Shown: positions 1 to 7,145 of the stretch, one piece after another
Layout of the letters: each line of letters opens with the position of its first letter
How positions within the stretch are numbered: position 1 is the first letter of the stretch
Assembly: GCA_902493915.1 (NCBI GenBank)
Contig: CABUQY010000014.1
Coordinates: 1 to 29,596, forward strand
Source of the DNA: an uncultured Collinsella sp.
Lineage (GTDB): Bacteria > Actinomycetota > Coriobacteriia > Coriobacteriales > Coriobacteriaceae
Direction: 5' to 3'
DNA length: 29,596 nt
Made by a program: the position numbers and the translations under genes
Notes under the pieces: model-generated
Told to the model about the DNA's origin: nothing
The model's input: only the letters and a program-made list of their open reading frames with translations
Database searches by the model: none

Positions 1-130
1 GTGTCCATCCTCGCAGTATCCGGTTCTCAAGGTGCACGCCCCGCGGCTCATCCGGTCCGACCGGGCCGCGCGGCAAGGAGATATATTGCCAGACCGGAGG
101 GGCCCCGTGGGCGGGAATCGCGCACTCCAT
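1..130 (-). other. Putative rRNA-operon spacer just upstream of a 23S rRNA gene
   Basis: Read on the minus strand, bases 40 to 1 give a stretch beginning ACCTTGAGAACCGGATA, followed by a GCGAGGATGGACAC-like end. This resembles the conserved segment that precedes 23S rRNA in Gram-positive rRNA operons, where it helps form the 23S processing stalk. Upstream of it (about bases 50-105) lies a GC-rich hairpin region with GGCAA/TTGCC and CCGGTC/GACCGG arms. The 23S gene itself would start beyond base 1, outside the window. No 16S or spacer tRNA is visible upstream. The call rests on recognition of a short motif; a covariance-model search of the flanking sequence would settle it. Confidence 0.42.
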
Positions 131-702
131 AATTTGTTCACAAATGAATAGGTCCCTCAGTCGCATCACTGAGGTTAAAACTGAAGCATTGACTTCTGAT
201 ATTGGCGATGACCAGCTGGTTTATAGGTGTTAAGGCATCGGTCATCTCTGGAGCGCCACTTTACTCCAAAAGCATCAGCTATTTGTTTCCCGTCGGTAAA
301 AGGCAGGTTTTGTTCGCCAAGCGTTCTTATATATAGAGAAGTTCGGGTTCGAACCCGTGTCGCGGCAACAAAAAAAGCGACCAACCGGAGTCGATCGCTT
401 TCCATTCTATGGTGGAGCATCCAAGGGATGTTTCCGAACTCACTTTCTCGCTGCCATTCATGCTGTCGAAGCATCGTTCGACCTCCGCAGCCCCATGTTT
501 TGAGGATCTGCCGTGTTTATCACTGTTATTAATGAGTGTGCGGAAGTGATCCTCATACAGATACGTGCGATCCGCCAGAGAGCCGAGAAGCATCTTTCTG
601 CAGCCCTCGTTATCTGTCCTCGCATCTCTCAGGTCTTCCGGAAATTCACAAGCAGTCTTAGGGTCAGTTTGTTTCTGCTTTCAGAGACTTGTTTGAGAGT
701 TA
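131..702. other. AT-rich stretch without a recognisable gene
   Basis: Several short ORFs exist on both strands, but none has a convincing start signal or a recognisable product, and some run straight through the terminator copy at 368-400. Visible structure is limited to a CCTCAG/CTGAGG hairpin (155-174), an ATTTGT/ACAAAT inverted repeat near 132-145, and the T-arm-plus-terminator repeat at 341-406. Base composition is clearly AT-richer than the housekeeping genes to the right, as in the TraX gene next door, so the stretch may belong to the same acquired segment. Confidence 0.5.
341..406 (-). repeat. Copy of the tRNA-Lys terminator with adjacent T-arm palindrome
   Basis: This segment repeats almost exactly the sequence downstream of tRNA-Lys (about 1578-1645). 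It has a perfect 14-bp palindrome CGGGTTCGAACCCG at 344-357, a CGGCAAC linker, and a minus-strand hairpin AAGCGA/TCGCTT (375-380 with 395-400) ending in a run of seven T. In the stem, one A-T pair of the tRNA-Lys copy is G-T here, so pairing is kept. The complement of a CCACCATAG-like tRNA end lies just to the right, but no tRNA body is attached. It looks like an orphaned tRNA 3' flank. Confidence 0.7.
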
Positions 703-1500
703 TTAAAGACAGTTCAAAACAATAAGTGAGACACCATAAAGCAGAGCAAGATGTGCCGGATAGAAAATGTAGAAGAAGTATTTCAGCTTCAGCCCTCGCT
801 TGCCATTATAAAGATTGATAAGCAGCAACGAAACGACCGCGGCAGCAACATCAGGATTAAATACATTAGCTGTAGCAAACTCAAATCCGCCGCCAACTAT
901 ATGGCATGACGAAAGGAGCACTGCGCATACTGCAGCAAAGAACATCTTGTCCTTGCTGTCGTGGAATAAATAGAATGCAGCCACAAGCAGAATGCCATAC
1001 ACGCCGCCATCTAGTTTAGTGTATTCAGCTGCCAGTGCTGTCAAAACAATCAGTGCAATTTCTGCGATGTGCCTCTTCCACTTTGAAAGACTTTGTATCT
1101 TTTCCAGAATAATCAAAAAGACCAAGGAAAGCAGGAGCTCACACATAACATTTTGTTGACGAAGGTCAAGTAGTTGCCCGGTTTGAACGAAATCGTATAT
1201 GGGCTCCGCAATGATTGCGAAGACAAGCATATTTCGCAGGTACTTCTTTATGTCATGAGTATGCAGAAATCCCTCAACTATTAAAAAGCAAAATAAGGGA
1301 AATGCAATTCTGCCAAGAACATGAAGCACATCCGAAGCCTCGCTTAGAATCGCCCACTGCTCGTCTGATATCTGATTGTACGATGCGTGAGTCATGATTC
1401 CATTGGTCAGGACGATCCTGCTTACATGATCGAGAACCATCGAAATGGCCGCTATTATCTTTAATGTGCTGCCGCTAATTCCGTATCTATCTGTTTTCAT
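703..1500 (-). CDS. TraX-family integral membrane protein
   Basis: This 265-residue polytopic membrane protein matches the TraX family, named for the F-plasmid protein that N-acetylates pilin and widespread as uncharacterised membrane proteins in Firmicutes and Actinobacteria. Family hallmarks are the opening STLKIIAAISMVLDH (about residues 11-25), GRIAFPLFCFLIVEGF (about 63-78) and the C-terminal KYFFYIFYPAHLALLYG. About eight hydrophobic segments are visible. The ATG at 1500 is chosen because an AAAGGAAA ribosome site precedes it; the open frame continues upstream only into repeat and terminator sequence. No conjugation genes are nearby. The gene is AT-richer than its neighbours and sits between two copies of a tRNA-flank repeat, which suggests acquisition. 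Its substrate is unknown. Confidence 0.85.
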   Translation of the reverse strand: MKTDRYGISGSTLKIIAAISMVLDHVSRIVLTNGIMTHASYNQISDEQWAILSEASDVLHVLGRIAFPLFCFLIVEGFLHTHDIKKYLRNMLVFAIIAEPIYDFVQTGQLLDLRQQNVMCELLLSLVFLIILEKIQSLSKWKRHIAEIALIVLTALAAEYTKLDGGVYGILLVAAFYLFHDSKDKMFFAAVCAVLLSSCHIVGGGFEFATANVFNPDVAAAVVSLLLINLYNGKRGLKLKYFFYIFYPAHLALLYGVSLIVLNCL

Positions 1501-1516
1501 TTTGTTTTCCTTTCGT

Positions 1517-1603
1517 TGGGTGGGCCGTCGGGGGTTCAGCCTGCTCCGCAGGCGGCCGCTGCGGCGCTCCGCGCCCCGACGGGTTCGAACCCGTGCACCG
1601 GCA
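1517..1603 (-). repeat. Mosaic repeat: tRNA-Lys 3'-end copy, two hairpins, T-arm palindrome
   Basis: Bases 1517-1537 nearly duplicate the complement of the tRNA-Lys 3' end (1646-1665). Two small hairpins follow: GCCTGC/GCAGGC around TCC (1539-1553) and GGCGC/GCGCC around TCC (1563-1575). On the minus strand both loops read GGA. Next comes the perfect palindrome CGGGTTCGAACCCG (1580-1593), identical to a tRNA T-arm and to the copy at 344-357. The order of parts matches the tRNA-Gly locus at 10459-10600. It occupies the leader of the TraX gene. Confidence 0.65.
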
Positions 1604-1636
1604 ACAAAAAAAGCGACCAACCGGAGTTGATCGCTT
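1604..1636 (-). terminator. Rho-independent terminator of tRNA-Lys
   Basis: On the minus strand an 11-bp stem (AAGCGATCAAC with its complement, one T-G pair) encloses the loop TCCG and is followed by seven T (complement of 1606-1612). It begins 10 bases after the tRNA CCA end. Confidence 0.85.
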
Positions 1637-1645
1637 TCTATTCCA

Positions 1646-1721
1646 TGGTGGGCCGTCAGGGGTTCGAACCCTGGACCTTGGGATTAAAAGTCCCCTGCTC
1701 TGCCAGCTGAGCTAACGGCCC
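1646..1721 (-). tRNA. tRNA-Lys, anticodon UUU, CCA encoded
   Basis: The minus strand folds into a 76-base cloverleaf. The acceptor arm GGGCCGT pairs with ACGGCCC, the D-arm contains AGCTCAGCTGGCAGAGC, the anticodon loop is CTTTTAA giving UUU, and the T-arm contains GGGTTCGAACCC. Discriminator A and CCA are encoded at 1649-1646. A matched promoter lies upstream and a terminator downstream, so it is an intact single-gene transcription unit. Confidence 0.96.
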
Positions 1722-1730
1722 GCGGGTGGC

Positions 1731-1759
1731 ATTGTACCACGGTCTGGGACTATTCCCAA
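1731..1759 (-). promoter_or_regulatory. Sigma-70-type promoter of tRNA-Lys
   Basis: On the minus strand a -35 TTGGGA (1759-1754) and a -10 TACAAT (1736-1731) are separated by 17 bases. The -10 ends nine bases before the mature tRNA, so the 5' leader is only a few bases. The -35 lies within the last codons of the upstream aminopeptidase gene. Confidence 0.6.
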
Positions 1760-3030
1760 CTCCATTGGCCGTTCTGGAAAATCACAACTTCACGTCCATC
1801 AGGCGTAATGCCCGCAATATCGATGTCGTCCGTGCCGATCATAAAATCGACGTGCGTGCTCGAGACGTTAACGCCATGCTCCAGGAGCTCCTCCTTGGAC
1901 ATGTCATACCCACCCTCGATGCATTCGGGGAAACCGACACCTAGCGCGAGATGGCAGCTAGCGTTCTCGTCATAGAGCGTATCGTAGAACAGAACACCAC
2001 TTTCGCGGATCGGCGTGTTCTTGGAAATGAGCGCGACCTCTCCCAGGTGAGCAGCGCCCTCGTCAGTATCGATGATACTTGCGAGCGTTGCCTTGCCCAC
2101 GCGGGCGTCGTAGTCCACCACGCGGCCGCCCTCGAACTTAATCCAAAAATCGACGAGTTTATTGCCGTGGTGGATGAGCGGCATGGCCGAGTACACGATA
2201 CCGTCGGCGCGCATGCGATCGGGCGAAGTGAAGACTTCCTCGGTGGGAATGTTGGGGAAGAAGGGATGCCCATCGGGCGTCTTGCCCTTGCCGCCGGCCC
2301 ACTCGTGACCTTTCGTCATGCCAATCGTCAGATCGGTTCCATTTGCCGCGGTGTAATGCAGGCAGTCGAAACGATTGTCGTTCAGGAAACGCAGGTTCTT
2401 TTCGAATGCGGCGTCATGGAGTTCCCAGTCGCTCTCTGGGTCATGGCCATCGGCGCGCGCGGTGTGCAGAATCGCATTCCACAGCTTATAGATTGCAACC
2501 TCATCGGCGTCTCCCGGGAACACCTCGTGCGCCCAAGCCACGACCGGAGCGCCGGCGATGCACCACGGATTGATGTTGTAATCCAGTCCACGGCGGAAAA
2601 CTTTGCACTGCGTATTCCTCGCCTTTGATGCCGCGGCCGGCTTGGCTGGATCGATGCCCTTGAGGGCCGCGGGATCCGCACCCTCGATAAAGACAAAGCA
2701 GGCACCATCCTGAGCCAAGGAATCCAGCTGCATGCGCTTCCACTCGGGTGTCTGCTCAAAATAGCTTTTCTCGACATGCTCGTACGTGAGCCTCGTCACG
2801 GCATCATCGGCCCAAATGACCGTCACGTGGCCGGCGCCGGCAGCATAGGCCTCCGCGACCACCACGCGCGCAAACGGCGCGCACTCGACCGGAGACTGAA
2901 CGACGACCTCCTGGCCGGGCTTGACGTTTACGCCCTTGCGGACGACCAGGCGCGCGTAGTTTTTAATCTTGGGCTCCAGGGCCTTCATGCCCTCCAGAGC
3001 CTCTTCGACCGTCAGGGCAGCTCGAATCAT
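1750..3030 (-). CDS. M29-family metallo-aminopeptidase (AmpS/PepS type)
   Basis: This 426-residue cytosolic enzyme should remove N-terminal residues from peptides using a two-metal centre. The family's metal-binding positions are visible: Glu265 in IPTEEVFTSP, Glu331 in HLGEVAL, Glu343 and Tyr349 in RESGVLFYDT, His360 in ENASCHLALG, and His393/Asp395 in STHVDFMIG. Length is usual for the family. An in-frame ATG lies four codons upstream (3042), but the GGAG site is correctly spaced only for the ATG at 3030, so that start is used. The gene appears to have its own promoter just inside the terminator of the gene upstream. Substrate preference cannot be read from the sequence. Confidence 0.92.
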   Translation of the reverse strand: MIRAALTVEEALEGMKALEPKIKNYARLVVRKGVNVKPGQEVVVQSPVECAPFARVVVAEAYAAGAGHVTVIWADDAVTRLTYEHVEKSYFEQTPEWKRMQLDSLAQDGACFVFIEGADPAALKGIDPAKPAAASKARNTQCKVFRRGLDYNINPWCIAGAPVVAWAHEVFPGDADEVAIYKLWNAILHTARADGHDPESDWELHDAAFEKNLRFLNDNRFDCLHYTAANGTDLTIGMTKGHEWAGGKGKTPDGHPFFPNIPTEEVFTSPDRMRADGIVYSAMPLIHHGNKLVDFWIKFEGGRVVDYDARVGKATLASIIDTDEGAAHLGEVALISKNTPIRESGVLFYDTLYDENASCHLALGVGFPECIEGGYDMSKEELLEHGVNVSSTHVDFMIGTDDIDIAGITPDGREVVIFQNGQWSWE

Positions 3031-3045
3031 GTGCCACTCCATCTA

Positions 3046-3075
3046 TCTATAGAACAGTAAAAAGGCGCGCCGCAA
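3046..3075 (-). promoter_or_regulatory. Possible promoter of the aminopeptidase gene, overlapping a terminator
   Basis: The minus strand shows TTGCGG (3075-3070), an 18-base spacer and TATAGA (3051-3046), about 15 bases before the chosen start codon. The -35 and spacer lie within the terminator hairpin of the upstream gene. The match is moderate and could be chance. Confidence 0.35.
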
Positions 3076-3089
3076 AAACGACGCGCCTT
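3058..3089 (-). terminator. Rho-independent terminator after the purC-coupled membrane protein gene
   Basis: The stem AAGGCGCG/CGCGCCTT (3062-3069 with 3082-3089) is followed on the minus strand by five T. It lies 31 bases beyond the stop codon at 3120 and closes the purC operon. Confidence 0.8.
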
Positions 3090-3119
3090 ATATCTTAGCG
3101 ATATGTATGGATACAAACG

Positions 3120-3695
3120 CTACTTCTTCTTGGAGTCCTTCTTGTCCTCCTCGGCAGCCGAGCGTTCGATAAGAGCGTTGAGCTTGTTCTCGGACATGCC
3201 CTCGGCCTGCGCGCGGTACATGTTGCGCAAGGGACGAATACGAGCGAAGTCGTAGATAAAGTCACCTAGGATGATGACATAGGACAAAACGATGCCGACC
3301 ATCTGGACAGGGCTGGACACCATGCCAGCGGGAGCGAAGTACAGCGAGGCCCAAATTGCCACGACGAGCACCATGCCAATGGCGAGCACAATCCACCAGA
3401 TGCGACGGCGCTTGGTGTAGTCCTCGTCCTGCTTGAGGAGGATATTCGACACCGTATAGATGCGGTCCTCCTTGGCGCGCTGCTTAGCCTTGCGGGCGCG
3501 CTTCTCCTCTTTAGAGAGGCCCTCGAGGTTCTCGCCCTTCTCGAGCTCTTTGCGGCGTGCCTTAGACGAAGCCGGCACGACGCGAACGGAGCTCGCTGCT
3601 TGGCGGGCGGGCTTAGCAGATGCGGCAGACTTGCGCGCAACCCCGGTAACTTCGTGGGATTGCGTGCGCTTGTTCGTGGCGCTACGGGTACTCAC
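3120..3695 (-). CDS. Uncharacterised two-TM membrane protein coupled to purC
   Basis: I do not recognise a characterised family for this 191-residue protein. Residues 1-80 are basic, Ala/Ser/Lys-rich and probably disordered, with a charged helical stretch at about 45-78. Two hydrophobic segments follow (about 99-120 and 129-149), then a short basic turn (ARIRPLRNMYR) and a charged Lys-rich tail. The GTG start abuts the purC TAA directly, and the AAGGAG site lies in the last purC codons nine bases upstream, so translation is probably coupled. A terminator follows, so this is the last gene of the purC operon. The topology predicts both ends in the cytoplasm. No link to purine metabolism is evident beyond position. 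Confidence 0.8.
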   Translation of the reverse strand: MSTRSATNKRTQSHEVTGVARKSAASAKPARQAASSVRVVPASSKARRKELEKGENLEGLSKEEKRARKAKQRAKEDRIYTVSNILLKQDEDYTKRRRIWWIVLAIGMVLVVAIWASLYFAPAGMVSSPVQMVGIVLSYVIILGDFIYDFARIRPLRNMYRAQAEGMSENKLNALIERSAAEEDKKDSKKK

Positions 3696-4583
3696 TTATG
3701 CGTTCTCCTTCATGCTTGTGAACTGGGAGCCCGTGATGATCTGGAAGGCCTCGCGATAGCGCTCGGACGTGCCATCGATGACCTCGGCGGGCAGGTGCGG
3801 GGTCTCCCCCGTCATATCCCAGTTGGCCTTGAGCCAATTGCGGACGAATTGCTTGTCGTAGCTAGGCTGGATCTTGCCCTCCTCGTAGCTGACAGCAGGC
3901 CAGAAACGGCTGGAGTCGGGCGTGAGGCACTCGTCGATCAGCGTGACCTTGCCATCAATAACACCAAACTCGAACTTGGTGTCGGCAATGATGATGCCAC
4001 GGGTCGCGGCGTACTCGGCAGCGGCCTTGTAGATCTTGAGGGAAAGGTCGCGAATCTGCGCGGCGATGTCCTCACCCACGATCTCGCAGCAACGCTCGAA
4101 CGAAATGTTCTCGTCGTGGTCGCCGATCTCGGCCTTCGTGGACGGCGTGAACAGCGGCTCGGGAAGCTTGGAGGCCTCGGTCAGACCCTCGGGCAGCTGA
4201 ATGCCGCAGACGGTGCCGTTCTCGTCATAGGTCTTCTTGCCCGAACCGGTCAGATAGCCGCGGACGATGCACTCGATAGGAATCGTCTGGGCCTTCTTAA
4301 CCAGCATGGCGCGGCCAGCGAGGTAGTCACGATACTCAGCAAACTCCTCGGGGAAATCCGCCGGGTCGATGGAAACGAGATGGTTGGGGACGATGTCGGC
4401 AAACTTATCGAACCAGAATGCCGAGATGCGATTGAGCACCTCTCCCTTAAACGGAATCTCGTCGGGAAGAATGAAGTCGAACGCAGAAATGCGGTCGGTG
4501 GCGACCATCAGCAGGTTTTCACCGGCATCGTAGATATCACGAACCTTGCCACGGGAATCCGGACGACGCTCCATCGTTGTCAC
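3696..4583 (-). CDS. purC: Phosphoribosylaminoimidazole-succinocarboxamide synthase (SAICAR synthetase)
   Basis: PurC joins CAIR and L-aspartate using ATP in de novo purine synthesis, in the cytoplasm. Recognisable motifs in order are RGKVRDIYD near the N-terminus, ATDRISAFDFIL, IVRGYLTGSGKK, FTPSTKAEIGDHDE, ADTKFEFGV and LIDECLTPDSSRFW, covering the ATP and substrate sites. The length of about 295 residues is typical. Three in-frame starts are possible: a GTG at 4592 is overlapped by the AAGGAG site itself and an ATG at 4574 lies too far from it, so the GTG at 4583, eight bases after the site, is chosen. The gene heads a two-gene operon with the membrane protein. purB lies in the same window but in a separate unit; other pur genes are absent. 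Confidence 0.96.
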   Translation of the reverse strand: MTTMERRPDSRGKVRDIYDAGENLLMVATDRISAFDFILPDEIPFKGEVLNRISAFWFDKFADIVPNHLVSIDPADFPEEFAEYRDYLAGRAMLVKKAQTIPIECIVRGYLTGSGKKTYDENGTVCGIQLPEGLTEASKLPEPLFTPSTKAEIGDHDENISFERCCEIVGEDIAAQIRDLSLKIYKAAAEYAATRGIIIADTKFEFGVIDGKVTLIDECLTPDSSRFWPAVSYEEGKIQPSYDKQFVRNWLKANWDMTGETPHLPAEVIDGTSERYREAFQIITGSQFTSMKENA

Positions 4584-4608
4584 GTGAGTCACTCCTTACC
4601 TAAATACG

Positions 4609-4634
4609 ACAGAAATGCGGGTTCTTTCCCGCAT
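4609..4634 (-). terminator. Probable terminator between the histidine kinase and purC
   Basis: ATGCGGG/CCCGCAT (4615-4621 with 4628-4634) encloses a six-base loop and is followed on the minus strand by TTCTGTCG. The T-run is weak, so it could instead act as an attenuator ahead of purC. Confidence 0.48.
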
Positions 4635-4692
4635 GTTTTCGCAAACTCGGAGCGGCAGGGACGCGGCCCCTCCTTCACCGAATAGCGAAAAG

Positions 4693-6258
4693 CTAGTGCT
4701 CCATTGTAGTAGATGCCGCGTCCGCCGTGTGCTCGCGGGGCAGATGAATTGTAAAAGTCGTACCCTTTCCAAGCTCCGACTCCACGGATATGTAGCCATG
4801 GTGACGCTCGACGATCTGCTTGGTCACGGCGAGGCCGACGCCCAGGCCGCCAGCTTCGCGGGCGCGGCTGGCATCGGCGCGCCAAAACCGCCCGAAAATG
4901 CGCGACAGATCGTCCTTGGCAATACCGATGCCGGTATCAGAAACGGCAATGCTGACGTGCCTGCGGTCACTGAGCACCGACACCACGACCCAACCGCCCT
5001 CGGGGGTGTAGCGCATGGCGTTGCTCATGAGGTTGATAACACATTGCGTGATCATGTCGGGATCGGCTTCGACGACATCGTCGTGACCCTGGGTCTCGTC
5101 CGCAAAACGCAGGCGCAGATCGCGGTCGGCAAACAGACGCTCCTGGCCGTTCACAATCGATCGCACGAAAGGAACCATGTCCACCGGCTCAAGGTTGAGC
5201 GGAGCCGTGCTGTTTTCCATGCGCGACAGGTCGAGCATCTGCTGCACCAGACGAGCCAGGCGACGCGTCTCGGAAGCAACGGTCTCCAAATGCTCATCGT
5301 CGGTGGGATACACGCCGTCCTGCATGGCCTCGACCGTCGCAAGCATCGCCATAAGCGGCGTGCGCAGCTCGTGTGCGACATCCGAGGTCAGGCGCTTCTC
5401 GTGTTTCATATCCTTCTCGAGCGAGGTGGCCATCTCATCGAAGGTCTCACCCAGCTGATCGATCTCGTCATCACCGCGCAGCCCCGTGCGAGCCGACAGG
5501 TCGCCGTCACGGATTTGCTTTGCGGTACTGGTGATGCGATGAATCGGTTTGGTGAGCATGCGCGACACGAGCGATCCGATAACGACCGAAATGCAGATTG
5601 CAACAACCGCGGCGAGGGCCATGGCGTTAAAGGTCTTCTCCCTAAACGCAGAGTCCGCCTTGGTGAGCAGAGCGTCGGAGCCGATGGCCCACAGCTTTAC
5701 CTGTCCGACATGCTCGCCGGAAGACGTTACAATCTCGACGTTAGCAACGCTATCGGAGTCGGTTGGAGCAGACGAGACCGGGCTATGCGATGCCCTCTTG
5801 CCGCTCGTGTCGTCGGTCGTAGCCTGGTTTTCGCGTACATCGGCGGTGGCGCTTGCCGAGGGCCAGGAATCGTCATAAACGATCACACCCTTTTTATTGA
5901 CGACCTGCATGCCCAGATCGTCGGAAACCAAACTCGACGTTGCGACCGTGCGCAGTTCTCCCGCGGTCCAAGAGCCGTTTTCCTCATATGAGGTCGCCAA
6001 CTTCTCGGCAGCGGAATTTGCGATTTCGACGATATTGGAGCGTGTGTAATCCGAAAAGACCGTGCCCCACACAACAGAGACAACGCCCACCAGCACCAAT
6101 ACCGTCATGAGCGATGTCAGAGCAAAAGCAAGTGCCATGCGCGAGGGATAGCTCATCGTTGGCCGTGAATCGGAACGAGGCGTGTTCCAACTAGCCTTGG
6201 AACCCGCCTCGCTCTCCTGCTTGTGCTTTTGTCCGATTTCAAAGCGCGCAGGTGTCAT
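4693..6258 (-). CDS. Two-component sensor histidine kinase with HAMP domain
   Basis: This 521-residue membrane kinase should phosphorylate the response regulator encoded just upstream. Visible parts in order: a hydrophilic N-terminal tail (1-40), TM1 (about 42-64), an extracytoplasmic region (about 65-208) whose middle is Ser/Thr/Asp-rich and probably unstructured, TM2 (about 210-231), a HAMP linker (about 232-285), a HisKA domain with the phospho-acceptor His296 in SDVAHELRTPL, and an ATPase domain with NLMSNAMRYTP (N box), DTGIGI (G1) and GLGVGLAV (G2). The start lies 11 bases after the regulator stop with an AGGGAAA site; a later Met at residue 35 is a weaker alternative. The signal sensed is unknown. 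Confidence 0.93.
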   Translation of the reverse strand: MTPARFEIGQKHKQESEAGSKASWNTPRSDSRPTMSYPSRMALAFALTSLMTVLVLVGVVSVVWGTVFSDYTRSNIVEIANSAAEKLATSYEENGSWTAGELRTVATSSLVSDDLGMQVVNKKGVIVYDDSWPSASATADVRENQATTDDTSGKRASHSPVSSAPTDSDSVANVEIVTSSGEHVGQVKLWAIGSDALLTKADSAFREKTFNAMALAAVVAICISVVIGSLVSRMLTKPIHRITSTAKQIRDGDLSARTGLRGDDEIDQLGETFDEMATSLEKDMKHEKRLTSDVAHELRTPLMAMLATVEAMQDGVYPTDDEHLETVASETRRLARLVQQMLDLSRMENSTAPLNLEPVDMVPFVRSIVNGQERLFADRDLRLRFADETQGHDDVVEADPDMITQCVINLMSNAMRYTPEGGWVVVSVLSDRRHVSIAVSDTGIGIAKDDLSRIFGRFWRADASRAREAGGLGVGLAVTKQIVERHHGYISVESELGKGTTFTIHLPREHTADAASTTMEH

Positions 6259-6269
6259 ATGTGATTTCC

Positions 6270-6992
6270 CTATTTCTCGTCCGACTTATCGGTCTTGGCC
6301 GGAGCCTCGAAGCGATAGCCGACACCATGGACGGTGTAGAGCCACTTGGGCTTCTTGGGATCATCGCCCAGCTTGGCGCGAAGATTCTTCACGTGGCTAT
6401 CGATGGTGCGCTCATAGCCCTCAAAGTCATACCCGAGCACTTTCTCGACCAGCTCCATGCGGTTATACACACGGCCGGGATGACGGGCAAGTGTGGTGAG
6501 CAGCTTGAACTCGGAAGCCGTCAGATCGACTTCCTTGCCCTCGACCAAGATCTTGTGGCCCGAGATATCGATGACCAGATCGCCGAAGTCGAGTACCTCG
6601 ACGGCGGGCTCGTCGGCCTGATGGGCACGGCGGAACAGAGCGCGAACGCGGGCGACGAGCTCGCGCGGCGAGAACGGCTTAATCAGATAGTCGTCGGCGC
6701 CGAGCTCAAGACCGATAATACGGTCCTCGATCTCGCCCTTAGCCGTCAGCATGATGATGGGGACATCCGAGGTATCGCGAATGGTGCGGCAAACGCGCTC
6801 GCCGGGAATCTTGGGGAGCATAAGGTCGAGCACGACCAGGTCGACCTGATGCTTCTCGAACTCCTCGATCGCGGACTGGCCGTCGCCGACGCCCACAACC
6901 CAGTAGCCTTCGCGCTCGAGATAGGCAGCGACGGCGTCACGGATTGCCTTCTCATCCTCGACCAGCAGAATCTTTTTTGCATCTGAAGCCAT
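6270..6992 (-). CDS. OmpR/PhoB-family response regulator
   Basis: This 240-residue transcription factor pairs with the adjacent histidine kinase. The receiver domain (about 5-118) has the acidic pocket VEDE, phospho-acceptor Asp56 in VVLDLMLP, the switch Thr in IIMLTAKG and the conserved Lys in YLIKPFSP. The C-terminal winged helix (about 140-230) carries LTASEFKLL and the RTIDSHVKNLRAKLG recognition helix, ending with YTVHGVGYRF. The ATG at 6992 is preceded by AGGGGGG at seven bases; a TTG further upstream lacks a site. Regulator-then-kinase order and the 11-base gap indicate an operon. Target genes cannot be told from the window; the Tat lipoprotein gene upstream is only a neighbour. Confidence 0.95.
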   Translation of the reverse strand: MASDAKKILLVEDEKAIRDAVAAYLEREGYWVVGVGDGQSAIEEFEKHQVDLVVLDLMLPKIPGERVCRTIRDTSDVPIIMLTAKGEIEDRIIGLELGADDYLIKPFSPRELVARVRALFRRAHQADEPAVEVLDFGDLVIDISGHKILVEGKEVDLTASEFKLLTTLARHPGRVYNRMELVEKVLGYDFEGYERTIDSHVKNLRAKLGDDPKKPKWLYTVHGVGYRFEAPAKTDKSDEK

Positions 6993-7047
6993 AACACGGC
7001 CCCCCTGTCTCAATTAGCTAAGAACAAGCCCATTTTAACGCACCTGA

Positions 7048-7086
7048 GCCCGCCAGATGCCGCTATGACGCGGCAGCTCGGCGGGC
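7048..7086. other. Strong hairpin between the lipoprotein and response-regulator genes
   Basis: GCCCGCC/GGCGGGC (7048-7054 with 7080-7086) encloses an inner TGCCGC/GCGGCA stem. Neither side has a T-run, so it is not a standard terminator. It lies after the lipoprotein gene (minus strand) and about 55 bases before the regulator start, and may act as a terminator, attenuator or mRNA-end stabiliser. Confidence 0.55.
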
Positions 7087-7145
7087 GGTACTCACAATTA
7101 CAACGCGTTTATTCCCCTGTTGGCGCCTTTTTAACCCCTCTAAGC

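Noticed and set aside
175..725. Short ORFs on both strands (about 70-100 residues) in the AT-rich left stretch
   Set aside because: No ribosome site or recognisable domain; two of them translate through the terminator and T-arm repeat, so they are probably chance frames or decayed remnants.
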